From positions 850,305 to 914,304 of the forward strand of contig BCHH01000001.1 of the NCBI GenBank assembly GCA_001599595.1: a stretch of 64,000 nt of DNA, given 5' to 3'. Positions within the stretch are counted from its first letter, which is position 1, and every line of letters begins with the position of its first letter. Shown here one piece after another: positions 11,183-22,487 of this stretch. A model generated the notes under the pieces. The model did no database searches. It was not told the origin of the DNA and saw nothing but the letters and a program-made list of their open reading frames with translations. Position numbers and translations under genes: made by a program. Source of the stretch: Beverwykella pulmonaria (taxonomy: Eukaryota; Ascomycota; Dothideomycetes; Pleosporales; Melanommataceae).

Positions 11183-12213
11183 CTAGCACTTGAGATCAAA
11201 CTTGGCCACACGATCGGCGGTGAACGCGCCCCAAGTGGTCTCATCAGCCGCCTTTCCGTTATCACCGATGGAAGCAGGCTTCCATGGCTCATCAAAGGCC
11301 TCGAAGTAGAAAGCGTTGAAGCCCCAGTCGAGCAGAGAGCAGAAGCCGTTCTTGAAGAAGTTGGCAGCGTTGTCTTTTCCGCCCTTGGCAGCGTTGAAGT
11401 CGGTGCCCACTATAAAAAAGGTCAGTCTCCATGCTTGGATGTTTGCGGTGTGGGTGTAGACATACCAGCAGTGGGCCATCCGGTCTCGCCGTTCCAGATC
11501 TCAGGCATCTTATCCATTCCCGCAATCTTCTCGATGTGGGTGATTGCTTGAAACATATCATCCAAGTACACCTTGGTAGCATTGTCCCTCGACGCGCCCT
11601 GCCAGAACGCAAACGCGTTGATAAGGATAATGTCCGCCGTGCCGATGATAGCATCGCCCGTTCCATCAGCGAACTTGTTCCACGAGTCGGCGGTTCCGAC
11701 CTTGATGCCGCTGGGAATCTTGCCCTTCACCGTCTGAATCTTCGCCTTGAGCTCATCGCCGGTAAAGTTGCCGCGGTAGAGGGTCTCTGAGCCGACCGTC
11801 ACGGCGTAGATGGTGTCGGTGTACGTCTTCGCGACGCTGACGATGGCGTTGAGGTCGTTGTTGAAGGACTCGTCGACGTCGGGCCTGCAGATGATAGTGA
11901 GTGGATGCTTCCCACATGATAACACAGGGGCTGGCTGTATGGCTCACCAGATGCCCAACATGACCTGGAAGCCCTTCTTCTTTGCCGCGGGGAGAACCGT
12001 CTGCGCAAACTTGCAGTCGGCGGCCGCGTATCCACGGACAATCTTCGCCGCAGACGCCGCAGAGATGGCATCGAAGTCGGCCTCGTAGTCGGAGCCAGCT
12101 TTGCACTCTCCGCTCGCCAGCTTGGTGCCCAGCGCAAAGCCCATGGATCCAGCAGCAGACACGATGGCGGGCGCGGCCGCAAGCGCGGTGGCCGCAACGG
12201 TGGAGAAACGCAT
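11183..12213 (-). CDS. BGL2: Cell-wall glucan 1,3-beta-glucosidase / glucanosyltransferase, GH17 (Bgl2 type)
   Basis: Three exons (12213-11948, 11884-11466, 11409-11183) close to 303 residues. Both introns are canonical (63 and 56 nt). Residues 1-19 form a signal peptide beginning MRFSTVAATALAAAPAIVSA. The chain then has MGFALGTK, the TIYAVTVGSETLYRG strand with the acid/base Glu122, and the nucleophile Glu222 in WNGETGWPT, followed by FYFEAFDEPWK near the C-terminus. There is no GPI signal or Ser/Thr-rich tail, which matches Bgl2 rather than the Scw or Eng2 branches. By family knowledge the enzyme is secreted into the wall, where it cleaves and re-joins beta-1,3-glucan. An upstream in-frame ATG at 12240 would mask the signal peptide, so the start at 12213 is preferred. 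Confidence 0.92.
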
Positions 12214-12500
12214 GTTTGTGGTGTTGATACTCGGGTCCAATACGATTAAGGAGGAGGAAGCCGGGCTGTCAGGATAGAAGCGCTTAGATACGCGGGTATA
12301 AAGGTGAGGTGTAAAGAGTGACTAATAATAAAAAGCAGCAGGAGCAAGGAGTGACAGTACACAAGTGTACGAGCGACGTGAAGTGGAAGTGAAGTGGGCG
12401 AGGGCAAGGAGGCTTAAGGTGAGGAGGGTGAGCCGCGCTACGGCGAAACGAACGTGGTCCGAGCAGCCAATGAGGACCCTTGTCTATTCTCCTATTCTTA

Positions 12501-12527
12501 CAAAGGGCAAGGCTCGGTGCAAAAGCA
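12501..12527 (+). repeat. Left terminal inverted repeat of the Tc1/mariner element
   Basis: 27 bp matching the reverse complement of 14195-14221 at 24 positions; preceded by TA. Confidence 0.85.
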
Positions 12528-12660
12528 TTCCGTGGGTAATTCTGCCGCTTTTCAGTAGCTAGTTCAGCCAATGGGAACATCTCGCTTAGAGGGCGGTGAG
12601 AGAACTTCAAAACTTCAACCTCTGCCAAATTGTGAGATTTATCAATTCAACTCACATCAT

Positions 12661-14100
12661 GCCCACACCACCCACCCATCCACGCCCTAAAGGCGCTAAA
12701 GATTATCCTAATGAGCTTCGTAGTGCCGTAATTACTCTTAGAAAAATCGCTGAATTTTCCTATGCAGATATTGAGGCTAGAACTGGCGTTGAAGCTTCAC
12801 GCGCGTGCTGTATTTACAATGACGCAAAACAACAAGCCAACGACAAGGATTTACTATCTCTACTGCGTACAACCACGACTACAAACCGCCCAGGGAAGAA
12901 GCCAAAGGTTAAAGATGGGAGCGATCTATCGCGTTAGATTTGCAAGGAGATAATGGACTATGGAAACTACCCACAAGTTGACGCTGTGAGCGACCTACTT
13001 AAGGCTAAGGGCGTCACCCTAGGACAACAGCAGATTAAGAATATCACTTACAAGCACAGAGATCCTGATTACAACTATGAAATTATACGCTAAGTACGTA
13101 CTTATAAACCTGCCCTCAAACCTGAGCACCTTAATTTACGCATAGATTACTTGTACTAGCTTATAGCTTAGTGTATCCTCCTTCTGCGCATTGTCTTTGT
13201 CTTGTATAATAAGACTAGCAAGCACTTTGGAGGACGCAACAACTAGGGTGGGAAGGCTAAGTGCTCTGCTCCTTAAGGAGCTGACGCCAACAAGTTTGCT
13301 ATTTATAAAGACCCACCTTTATTTAAGCTTATAATTTGTGCCGCTACTTCAACTAATACCTCTGTGGACTACAAACAGCCCTGTCTTGTGTGGGTAAAGG
13401 ATACAGAGAAGGAGAAGCAGGAGCTTTAAAAAAAGGTAGTTGCTGCAAATAAGGAGGATTTACTCTACGTTTAAGAGCAACAGTGTTGAGCTTAGGAGCC
13501 TAGCACAGAGGAGTACAAGAAGCTTCAAGAAATTAACACAAATATTACAAACAACAACGCTAAGTTAAGACACTAAGGGAGAGGCGTACCTAAAGGTTTT
13601 AGGCATAAAATAAAGCCTGCGCAAGTCTTCAAACACAAGCCATTTACGTACACTAAAAACAAGGGCATGAACGCTATTTAGTACACAGAAAACATACTTA
13701 AGCCACACATTTTTAAGTACTACAAGGCTGTACAAACTAACAATCCTAGCGCAGAGATCTACTTGATTAAAGACAACGTTCAATTACATTACTTAGCTTG
13801 TTGTTATCTACGCCATAAGATTGCAAAGGATAATATAATCTTTGCTCCACACCCTCTATTTTCGCCAGATCTCCACCCAATTGAGCGCTGCTTTGGCAGG
13901 CTAGAGGGCTTCTTAGATAGCTTTGAAATTAAGTTAGCCTCAAAGGAGAGCAAAAAGATTGCTTAAGATGAGGTTGTTTGCATCTAGCAAGAGGATCCTG
14001 AGATGGCTGAGTATATAAGACAAAAACTCCACCTATTGTACTTTGTAAAGATTGCAAAGCTCTGCATCAAACATGAGGGCAATAACAACTTTACAGCATA
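12661..14100 (+). pseudogene. DDE transposase of the Tc1/mariner element, stop-riddled
   Basis: One frame can be followed from the ATG at 12661 to about 14100 despite roughly a dozen stops. It starts with a helix-turn-helix segment (RKIAEFSYADIEARTGVEAS), then a second DNA-binding part (VSDLLKAKGVTLGQQQIKN), and ends with the catalytic region: YLIKDNVQLH carries the second Asp and FSPDLHPIERCF carries the third acidic residue. At the expected first Asp the sequence reads VLYNKTS, so that residue appears lost. Most stops are TAG or TAA where family members have Gln, as produced by C-to-T change at CAG/CAA. This is the signature expected of repeat-induced point mutation in fungi, though I did not compute RIP indices. 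No activity is expected. Confidence 0.8.
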
Positions 14101-14194
14101 GTCGTGGCGCCAAATTTGAGCCAATTTGGGCCAAAATCCGATTTATTTTGGCTGTTTTACGATGTGCTTCAATTTTGATGTTCTCGCACGTGAT

Positions 14195-14221
14195 TGCTTT
14201 TGCAACGAGCCGCGCCCTTTG
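14195..14221 (-). repeat. Right terminal inverted repeat of the Tc1/mariner element
   Basis: Partner of 12501-12527; followed by TA at 14222-14223. Confidence 0.85.
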
Positions 14222-14473
14222 TAGTTCTCCGGTACCTTAAACGCTGAAACACGTGCAAAAAGTCCGAAGAGACATTCACTGTGCAGGCTGTGTAGGTTGG
14301 AAGGTCATTGGAGGTGTTGATGCATTTATGTATTGATCATGATGAATACAGTCTCTACCACAGAGAAGAAACTTATGAATACTCTAGGAATAACAGCTGT
14401 GCTTGCTTCACCCATGCTTGCCAGCGCCAGACTTGATGCCTTTTTTAAAATGAACTCGGGGTACAGTGCCATA

Positions 14474-16252
14474 CTAACCACTTGACAACCTAAATGGATG
14501 CGCCTCAGTATTCAGCACAAACTCATCCAAACTTATCAACCCTGTGTCTGCAAAGCACAGATAGAAATACTTCAATGTCTCCGCCATCCAAAAGCTCTCC
14601 ATATAATCCGTCTGTTTGCTCCCCTTCACCGTCACATCCTCAATCGCCGCATTCGCATACGGTGTATCGGTCGCGTCCCTCACGGCTTCAAACATTTGCC
14701 AAGCCGCCTCTCTAAACTCTTCTTTGCCCGTGATCCGCCAGAGGATGAAGACCGACTCGATGGCTTCGGGGCGCAGAATGTAGCGCGGGTCTTTGGCGGT
14801 GGTGAAGCCTTTGGGGAGGTGCGGGCGGTATTCTAGCCGTTTGGCGCGCTCGCTAATCCAGACATTTTCGTCCCATTTGCAGGACTTGGTACTCGGGCAT
14901 TTGATCATGTTGTAGCGCTCTGGCATGATACCAGACGGCATGGATCGGTACGCGTACATGCAGCCCCGGGTCAACTTGGCACCCGTGTCCAGGTATTGGT
15001 CATTTTCGAAGAGCCTTCCTCCCAGCGCGTAGAGACCTCCAATAAAGCAGGCCAGGTGCTCGCTCTCGGGGTCCAGGCGCGGGCCATCGTCCAGCACGTC
15101 GCAATTCCCAGAAATGAGGATGTCTTCGTTGCCAGGGACCATGGGTCTGAAGAAAAGGTGCTCCATCGCCGTGTCCATGAAAGTTCTCGACATCGTCTCG
15201 AACTTGGAATCCCTCGATCCAAGCAGTGCGTGTGCCTTAGGAAGGTACTCGTACAGCGAATCTGCATTCCCCGCAATCGTGAACTGGTATCCACTCACCA
15301 CATCCTTCCTCCTCATATGAACCATCATCGGCCACATGCCCGGCAACTTCGTCTCGTTCTGGTGTTGGTGAAAGACGTCCATCAAATTCGACACCGCGGC
15401 GTAGTACTTGGAATCCCCCGTAATCTGGCTCAGCCTTGTAAACTCGAGCGTAATGGTCCCGGGGCTCGCAGACACCACACTGTCCTCAACGTGCAACCCC
15501 AATCCCTCCTTCGCAGGTTCAAACCCAATGAAGTCAACCGGCATTCCATTTTCCGTATTAAACCCCGCATAGAGAAGTTGCCCGACCTCGACCGCCTTCG
15601 CCTTCAGCACCTCACTCCCACTCAAATCGTACGCCGCAATCAAGCCCCCCAGATACCGAATACACGTCTCGAACATATTCACCGTCCCCGACGTGCTTTT
15701 CCCAAAATCAATGGTAGCAACCGCCTCCACGGCGCCCCAGAACTCGGCGCGCATCCCCATTATCCACAGCGTGTCTAGACTATCCACCAGCGTCGCAGCC
15801 CAGCCCGAGAACTGGTCGACGTACTGTCCCGACAGCGGTTTCAGTGCGTCCTTCATCCATGCCTGCGACTTGTACGACGCCCAGCTCTTCTCGAACACAC
15901 GCTTGACTTCCAGCCGCCGTTGTTCTTGTATGGCTGCCACGGACGCAGTATCCGGTACGAACTGATGCTGGATTCGAGGCCGAGTCGTAACGGGCGGTGG
16001 TAGTGTGGGTGTGCGAGGAGGTGGGTACTGGAACGTGACTCGGCCCCAATCGAAGGAGCTCGCTGCCGCAACGATTTTAGGAACATATTTCGGATCGTTC
16101 ATATATTTCGCGAGCACACGTGTTGCCGACTGTGGCACTGGGTATTTCCCACCCGTGTCGAAAGGTCCCGGATTCTGGCTGGGAATAAGGTGGTAAATGA
16201 AGATGAGGAAGATTGCGCAGAACGTGATATACCGTACGCGGAAGCGCACCAT
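14474..16252 (-). CDS. Class I alpha-1,2-mannosidase, GH47
   Basis: A single exon of 592 residues. A short basic N-terminus (MVRFRVRY) precedes one hydrophobic anchor (ITFCAIFLIFIYHLI, residues ~9-23), giving a type II membrane topology with a Pro-rich stem of about 80 residues. The GH47 (alpha/alpha)7 domain runs from FEKSWASYKSQAWMKD to the end. Visible signatures are SGWAATLVDSLDTLWIMGM, GLHVEDSVVSASPGTITLEF, and the C-terminal LNTEAHPF whose Thr coordinates the catalytic calcium in the family. These enzymes trim alpha-1,2-mannose from N-glycans in the ER or Golgi. The anchor and stem suggest a Golgi or ER-resident form rather than a secreted one. The minus-strand frame is uninterrupted, so the long antisense open frames in this interval are shadows. 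Confidence 0.93.
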   Translation of the reverse strand: MVRFRVRYITFCAIFLIFIYHLIPSQNPGPFDTGGKYPVPQSATRVLAKYMNDPKYVPKIVAAASSFDWGRVTFQYPPPRTPTLPPPVTTRPRIQHQFVPDTASVAAIQEQRRLEVKRVFEKSWASYKSQAWMKDALKPLSGQYVDQFSGWAATLVDSLDTLWIMGMRAEFWGAVEAVATIDFGKSTSGTVNMFETCIRYLGGLIAAYDLSGSEVLKAKAVEVGQLLYAGFNTENGMPVDFIGFEPAKEGLGLHVEDSVVSASPGTITLEFTRLSQITGDSKYYAAVSNLMDVFHQHQNETKLPGMWPMMVHMRRKDVVSGYQFTIAGNADSLYEYLPKAHALLGSRDSKFETMSRTFMDTAMEHLFFRPMVPGNEDILISGNCDVLDDGPRLDPESEHLACFIGGLYALGGRLFENDQYLDTGAKLTRGCMYAYRSMPSGIMPERYNMIKCPSTKSCKWDENVWISERAKRLEYRPHLPKGFTTAKDPRYILRPEAIESVFILWRITGKEEFREAAWQMFEAVRDATDTPYANAAIEDVTVKGSKQTDYMESFWMAETLKYFYLCFADTGLISLDEFVLNTEAHPFRLSSG

Positions 16253-16677
16253 GATTGCGAGAGCTCAGGTCTTGAAATGTGAGTCCGGGAAATAGGTCCA
16301 TATCATTGCCAAGTGCGAGGGCATCGAACTATGGGGTTTGGAGGAGTGGTGAGGTGGGATGAGGGTCTAATCTATGCTGATGTTCAAGGGTTGATCCATA
16401 ACTGCTAGCGGCATGTTTTATGTTAGCTTAGCGCATGAAGCGCTTAGTCAGTCTTGTTAGTAATGGACAAGTGCAAGACGTCGTTCCAGTTCCAACAAAC
16501 GTTGTGTATACAAACGAAATATTACTATTGCTCGAGCATAAAGATGTAACCATCTATGCAAAACCAGGTATCAAAGGCTTTTCCCGCCCCGACCCGCACC
16601 CCGCACCCCGCTCTAACGCCCAAGAAAACCAAGTCGACATCCAAGCTCTCGAAACCTTTCCCATTTCATCATTGCGT
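16253..16677. promoter_or_regulatory. Intergenic: GH47 promoter / 3' flank of transporter
   Basis: 425 bp between two minus-strand genes. It should hold the GH47 promoter and the transporter terminator region. No specific motif identified. Confidence 0.35.
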
Positions 16678-18813
16678 TCACTGCCGACTGCTCGCCCTAC
16701 CCAAACCCGGCCTCAGATTACTATCTGCCCGACTCCTCGCGCCGTTCCTCCCCACACTCCTGCTCCTGCTCCTACTCCTACTCCTCCCGGCAACTACAAA
16801 GCTATCCCTCGTATTAACCCGATCGATATCATAAGGATTGAACTCCTCCTCGTTTACCGTTCTCACTGACCTCTGGCTCCTCATCGTCTTCCCACTGCGT
16901 CCCGTCCTGACCTTCTCCAGCCCATTCTCCCACTCACCACCAGCCTTGATCTCTTCAAACCTCGGCTCGTGCTCGTCCTTATATGAGTAGTCAATAGCTT
17001 CTTGCTCGTCCTCTTCTTCAGTGCGCATAGAGGCAGTGTGAGAGCTAGAGTCAGATTCTGAACCAGCTGGCTGAGGACGAGGAACTTGGCCGCGAATGCG
17101 TTCCATGAAGGCTGCGGATTGGGCGGCGTATTTGCACTTCTTGCGGATAACAGCGCCGTACTTGTAGAGGAGGAAAGGGAAAGGCAGGCAGGCAAGAGCC
17201 AGGAAGGCGGGAATTGTAGAGGCCCAGTGGACGCCTAGATACCGTTAGCTTTGACAGATGCTGTAGGGGACGGGACTTACCAAGATTCGAGTACATCTGC
17301 ATGGTGAAAAGAGGGAATGCGGCACCAAACAGAGAACGCAGAACACCATTGCCCGCCAGAACTGATGCAGCAAAGATGGTGTAAGCATCGATGAGGTAGT
17401 TCATGATGCTCAAGAATATAAGCACCATGCCGAAACCGAACGGAATGGCAGCGCACACGCTCGCCGCCCACGGGAACGACGGGTAATTGGTCCACGCGAA
17501 CCAGAATAGTCCAATAGGCAGCACCATGCCTCCGAGCATGGCGGGCGGTAATCGATCCTCAGGCGCCGCAAAGCCGGTTGCAGACTTCTTGATGCAGTTC
17601 AGGTAGCGGTTGTTGTCGTAGAAGATGGTATAGGCCAGGGCAGCGAGCATGCCAATGGCGACGCCGATGAAGGGGAGGCCGCTGACGCCTTCATTCCAGC
17701 CGTATCCCATGCGATATACGATGGGGAAGGCGCCGAAGAGCATATACAGGGTTCCATAGATGATAGCCTATTTGGGTGTTAGTATCTCTGTCTTCGAATG
17801 TGGCAAGAGTCTGTGGGGGTACTCACCATGTAGATGGAAAGAATCAGCACAATCGGCTCGCAGAAGAGCAGGATCCACGGTCTCTTCAGACCAGTCGAGA
17901 AGGCTTCTCCAATTGTCACAGTACCTTGGTCGATATCGCCTCTCGACATATACACCTTCCCAGTCAACTTGGACAGGGCAGCCGCGCGCTTGCGGAGCAA
18001 AACAGGCGGGTACGTTTCAGGAACCACAAAGATAGCGACGATGAAGATGACGCCGGAGAAGATAGCCATCAAACCTTGAACCCATCTCCACCCCTCGGTC
18101 ATACCCAAGAAACCACCAACGATTGGACCCAGTACAGGACCCATGAATGGCGCAACACTAAACACGCTCATCGCAAGTCCTCGCTGCTTGGCGGCGAACA
18201 AGTCCGCAACAACGCCTCCGGCATTGGTAAGAGGACTAGATCCAAAGGCGCCGCCGAAGAACCGCAGAACGAGGAGCGTCCAGATATTGTGAGAGCCAGC
18301 GGCGCCTGCGTTGAATATCACGAAAGCGAGAAAGGTCCCAAAGAAGACGACTTGACGACCGTAGAGCTCACTAAAAGGCGCCCATAGAACTAATCAAAAT
18401 CAGCAGAATGCAAGAGGCAGAAGGGGGTGATACATACGAGGACCGAGAGCAAATCCTAGAACGAAGAGCGAAATGCCCAGCGTGACAACCTCCTGGCTAG
18501 TATGGAACTGCACCATAATCTGCTGGATACCTCCCGAAAACGCAGAAGAGCAAAACGATACTGTGAGCGTAGCAAACGCCATGGCCAAACACATGACCCA
18601 TTTCTTCGTATTATTCCACGTCATAGGATTCCTGGGGTCATTCTGAATCCACTCCACCACATATGGATCCTCTTCTGTTCCTGAACCTTCATAATCCCAC
18701 TTTACGATGTCGTTTGTGAGGGGGCCGTGTACGGTGATGAGTTTCCAGTGGGGGATGCCTTGTTTGCCGGACTCGATGTCTGCACCATGGTTATCCTCGA
18801 ATGTTTTCACCAT
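16678..18813 (-). CDS. MFS drug:H+ antiporter (DHA1-type) with an Arg/Ser-rich cytoplasmic tail
   Basis: Four exons (18813-18438, 18389-17827, 17767-17281, 17234-16678) close to 660 residues. Intron 2 has a perfect TACTAAC branch site. About 75 N-terminal residues are cytoplasmic and acidic. Twelve membrane segments follow, with [11 protein letters not shown] in the motif A position, [12 protein letters not shown] in the motif B area, and [13 protein letters not shown] in helix 5, the antiporter motif C of 12-helix DHA1 carriers. The pattern resembles fungal multidrug and polyamine exporters, but the substrate cannot be told. The C-terminal ~140 residues are unusual: acidic, then basic, then a run of alternating Arg-Ser around residue 635 ([14 protein letters not shown]), encoded by a simple hexanucleotide-like repeat at 16750-16790. 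This tail may be regulatory or a repeat-expansion product. Confidence 0.9.
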
Positions 18814-19905
18814 TGCGGCAAGGAAAGCAGCTGGGGCGTTGCCAGGACGGAGGGGAGAAAAGTAGGAACGGGAGAAACAAGAAGATCAGAAGTAGATACT
18901 ATTAAAAATGAATAACCAATATCGCCCACCCAGCACGGCGGCACCTGTGATGTCTAATATCCCTTCCCTCGATGACAGCATCTCGTCGTTCCCAGGATCT
19001 GGTTAGCCTCTATCCTCGGCCGAGCCTACATCAGCCTCACGACGCCAAACTGCATCTCAACCAATTATGTAAGAGGGAAAATTGGATGCCGCCAGCACGT
19101 TGTTCACGAGGATCGGAGGCGTCATGGGCAAAAGACACCCTGGTGAAGATCCTGTAGCCCGATTGGGTGGGAACCTCGGTTTATCAAAGGAATAAAGGCG
19201 TGGTAGCGTCAACGGACGACATGAGGCAGCGGAGGGTCGGAGATGAGCGGGCTTTAGAGGGTGATAAGCGGATTTGGATATCTTTACTGTATGTATGAAA
19301 GGAGCATGGTGCGCATGATGCAGGTGTCAATGGAGCACCTTGAGCAAGGCCGTCAGCCAGTGGATACGATTTGTAAGGACAGTGTCTCGCCCTCTAAAGC
19401 CAAAATGCCTCCTGACGTCCAAAAAAACCACAGACGACCGCCTAAAAGATGAAGAAGGGCTGAAGAGTGGAATGCAAGTCGTTCGACCAAGGATGTGCAA
19501 TAGTCTTGACGGCGCGCCGGCTCGGGACGTCTCACCTCTTCCGGTACGTGTTTGGGCACGTCAACCCGGAACCTCAATCGCGCCAAGCCACGGCGCGACC
19601 GAAACTGTGGGACTGATGGGAACTAGTGTTCTAGAAGAAAAACATGTGCCGAGGTTTTGGGAGGCTTAGATATACATAGATAGGGGCTTCGCAACGGTAA
19701 CTTCATGGAGAGCGCCCTCCGTTGGGAACTGGAAGGTCTGTGTTGTGGCGATCATTAATCATAACTGCATTAGAGACTGCTATGGCCTGGATCCTATGAA
19801 CAATCTACACCAGCCAGCAATACTCTCCGAATACCGATAACCTAAGATGCGAACTTTTGCATGCCGCTTCATTGGCGTTGAGCTTCGATCCGGTGCAGGA
19901 GCCTC
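18814..19905. other. Intergenic: transporter promoter / P5CDH 3' flank
   Basis: 1.09 kb. It contains the promoter of the MFS gene (right of 18813) and the terminator side of the P5C dehydrogenase gene. Short open frames have no family resemblance. Confidence 0.35.
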
Positions 19906-21873
19906 CTACACCTCATTACTCGGATACAGCACTTTCTCCGTCGGAATAAACTCCTCCTTGATAGCCCTCACATTGACAAACCTCGAGAGCAGATTCGCAC
20001 TTCCGGCTTTATCGTTGGTGCCACTCGCCCTCGACCCGCCAAAAGGTTGTTGCCCAACGACAGCGCCCGTGCACTTACAGTTTATATAAAAGTTACCTGC
20101 AGCGTTGCGCAGTGCCTCTTCGGCAAAACGGACCACTTCTCTGTCCTTTGCGAAGACGGCTCCTGTCAAGGCGTACTCGGAGGTCTCGTCAATCTGCTTG
20201 CAGATCTTCTGGAAAGCTTCTGCCGGCGCGCTCGTATCGTCGTAGACGTACACCACGAGGATTGGGCCAAACAGTTCGTGAGAGAGAAGGGGATGGTTAG
20301 GGTTGGTGGTTTGGTAGATGGTGGGGTGGATGTAGTAACCTTGGCTGCTGTCGTACTTGCCGCCGAAGAGCAGTTCCAGTTCACTGTCGTTCTTAGCCTC
20401 GTCGATGACACCGGATAATTTCTTGAAGCTAGCTTCGTGGATCACCGGCCCGATGAAGTTGGAGAAGTCTGAGGGGTCACCGATCTTGAGAGCTTCCGTT
20501 TCGGCAACGAGTCGCTCTTTGAACTGCGGCCAGACAGATTTAGGGACGTATGCTCGTGAGCACGCGCTGCACTTCTGGCCTTGGTATTCGAAGGCGCCGC
20601 GCACTGTCTGTATGGCCGCGTTGGAGATGTCGGCTCCGCTGTGGACTAAGTGGAAGTTCTTGCCTCCAGTCTCGCCGACAATGCGAGGGTAGCTCTGGTA
20701 CTTTCCGTTCGCAACGCCATCTGCAATCTTCCCATACAGTGACCGGAACACAGCAGTGCTCCCGGTGTAATGGAGCGCTGCAAACTGCCGGTGGGACAGC
20801 ACTACCTTGGTAACCTCCTCTGCGTCACCGGGGATAAACTGGATGACATTCGGGGGAAGACCGGCTTCGATAAGGATCTGGTAGATGAGCCAGTTCGAGG
20901 CAATGGCTGATGGGGATGGCTTCCACACCACGACATTGCCCATGAGAGCCGGGGCCGCAGGGAGGTTTCCACCGATAGCTGTGAAGTTGAACGGCGTGAC
21001 GGCGTACACGAAGCCTTCTAGGGGGCGGTACTCAACTCGGCTGCGCAGAATTAGAATCACACTCAGAGGTCAATGGCAAGGTAAGGACGTACTTCCACAC
21101 TCCCGGTGAGTTGTGCGACGGCTGGGTTCCATATGTAGCCTCGGCGTACTTGACGTTGAACCTGCCCTGAATTAGCACATGCACCATTCACCACAATCTA
21201 GAGCTATTACATGCCTTAGGAAATCACACAACTCTGCCGCAGCGTCGATTTCAGCCTGCCACACATTCTTGCCCTGTCCTACCATGGTTGTCGCCATTAT
21301 CTCGTATCGGTACTTGGTGGAGATCAGATCAGCCGCCTTCAGAAAGACGGCCGCACGGTCAGCGAAGGGCAACGTTTCCCATGCCAGCTTGGCGGCCAGC
21401 GCAGAGTCTATGGCCTTGTTGACTTCTGCTGTGCTAGCGTTGGAGTACTTCGCTATCACATCGGCGTGGGAGGAGGGGTCGTGTTGTGTGAGAATGGACG
21501 AGCCCTTGATCTATTCAAAGTTAGATGGATGGCCTCAGAGCCTACAGAAATGAGGGGCCTCACATAGTGCCCTGCTACTGCGAGTGGAACGTCGAGGGGA
21601 GCTTGCTTCTTGAGTGCTGCAATGGCATCTTGGAGCTTCTGTCTCTCCATAGATCCTTTGGCATAATGTTGCTGTATCTCCATGTTAGCTTGACAATGAT
21701 AAATGACCTGTTCTAAACTTTACATTGGGCTCATTGTTGGTCGTGGGGACCTTGAAGTTCGCGATGGTTGCAATGGTTCGCTTTGAAGCTATGTGCGAGC
21801 TGGCAAAGGGTGTGGACAAGGATCTTGAGATTTTGCACAAGGGCTGGAAACGCGTTGACCAACCCATTGGCAT
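19906..21873 (-). CDS. PUT2: Delta-1-pyrroline-5-carboxylate dehydrogenase (ALDH4 family), mitochondrial
   Basis: Five exons (21873-21724, 21671-21564, 21510-21211, 21166-21093, 21040-19906) close to 588 residues. The N-terminus (LCKISRSLSTPFASSHIASKR) is basic, Ser-rich and free of acidic residues, as expected for a mitochondrial presequence. The ALDH domain follows: NNEPNQHYAKGS across the first splice, EYRPLEGFVYAVTPFNFTAI, VVWKPSPSAIASN, GETGGKNFHLV with the general-base Glu, and EYQGQKCSACSRAYVP with the catalytic Cys. The ending FVNVRAIKEEFIP is typical of P5CDH. The enzyme oxidises P5C/glutamate semialdehyde to glutamate with NAD+, the second step of proline catabolism. The exact intron 3 boundary (44 nt) is less certain than the others. 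Proline oxidase is not in the window. Confidence 0.92.
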
Positions 21874-22487
21874 TGAAGGTTAGAAGTGGATGAGTTTTGG
21901 AAAGCTGTGTGAACAAAGTGTATATTTGTAGGTGACGGAGCTTTCGAGTTCTGTCGGCGCTAAGCCGATGGAAGCCGCGCGAGATGCGGGGGTGTGAGTG
22001 AAAGGCGTTTTGACGCAATTCCATCCGATATCGCTGGAATACTCGACCGCTGCAAGCCGACCAGTGTTCAGGACGTTAAATATTTTCTCTAGCTTGCTAT
22101 TAAATCTAAACTCGACTATTTGAGAGGTTAGTACGAAGGAACTAGTATCTAGCGAGAAAGGCCCATGCTGGCTATTCTACGAGGATAGTAAAACGGACAC
22201 TAAAGCATTGGAAAGCCCTACTGATCAGCTGGAGGTAGCTAAACTTCGTCGTCAAAGATTGCTAGACCATCCTTAATACACACTAATTCCTTCGTAGGAC
22301 GATTGCCATATATTGATCAAAAGCGTGTGGGTAATGGGCTAAGGTATGAATGAGTCTCTATAATTCATGACTACATATGGTATCTCGGCTGCCGATATTC
22401 GTGAATGGCAAGAGACCCAGTCTTATCCCCATGTAACGCCGTTTTCGCCATACCAGACCGTGAGCCTACTCTCCCACACAATGATAC
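21874..22487. promoter_or_regulatory. Intergenic: P5CDH promoter / NUG1-side 3' flank
   Basis: 614 bp to the right of the P5CDH start and left of the NUG1 stop. No gene seen. The proximal part must hold the P5CDH promoter. Confidence 0.35.

Larger units (their letters stand above)
12501..14221 (+). mobile_element. Tc1/mariner-type DNA transposon, complete ends, inactive
   Basis: A 1721-bp element bounded by terminal inverted repeats: the left end CAAAGGGCAAGGCTCGGTGC (12501 onward) and the right end read inward from 14221 match at 24 of 27 positions. Each end is flanked by TA (12499-12500 and 14222-14223), the target-site duplication of this superfamily. Inside is one transposase reading frame, interrupted by many stops. 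Length, TIR size and TA target all fit a Tc1/mariner element. It is inserted in the upstream region of the GH17 gene, about 290 bp from its start codon. I cannot name the subfamily. Confidence 0.85.

Noticed and set aside
14996..15778. Plus-strand open frame of 260 codons
   Set aside because: Antisense shadow of the intact GH47 gene; Arg/His-rich composition typical of such shadows.
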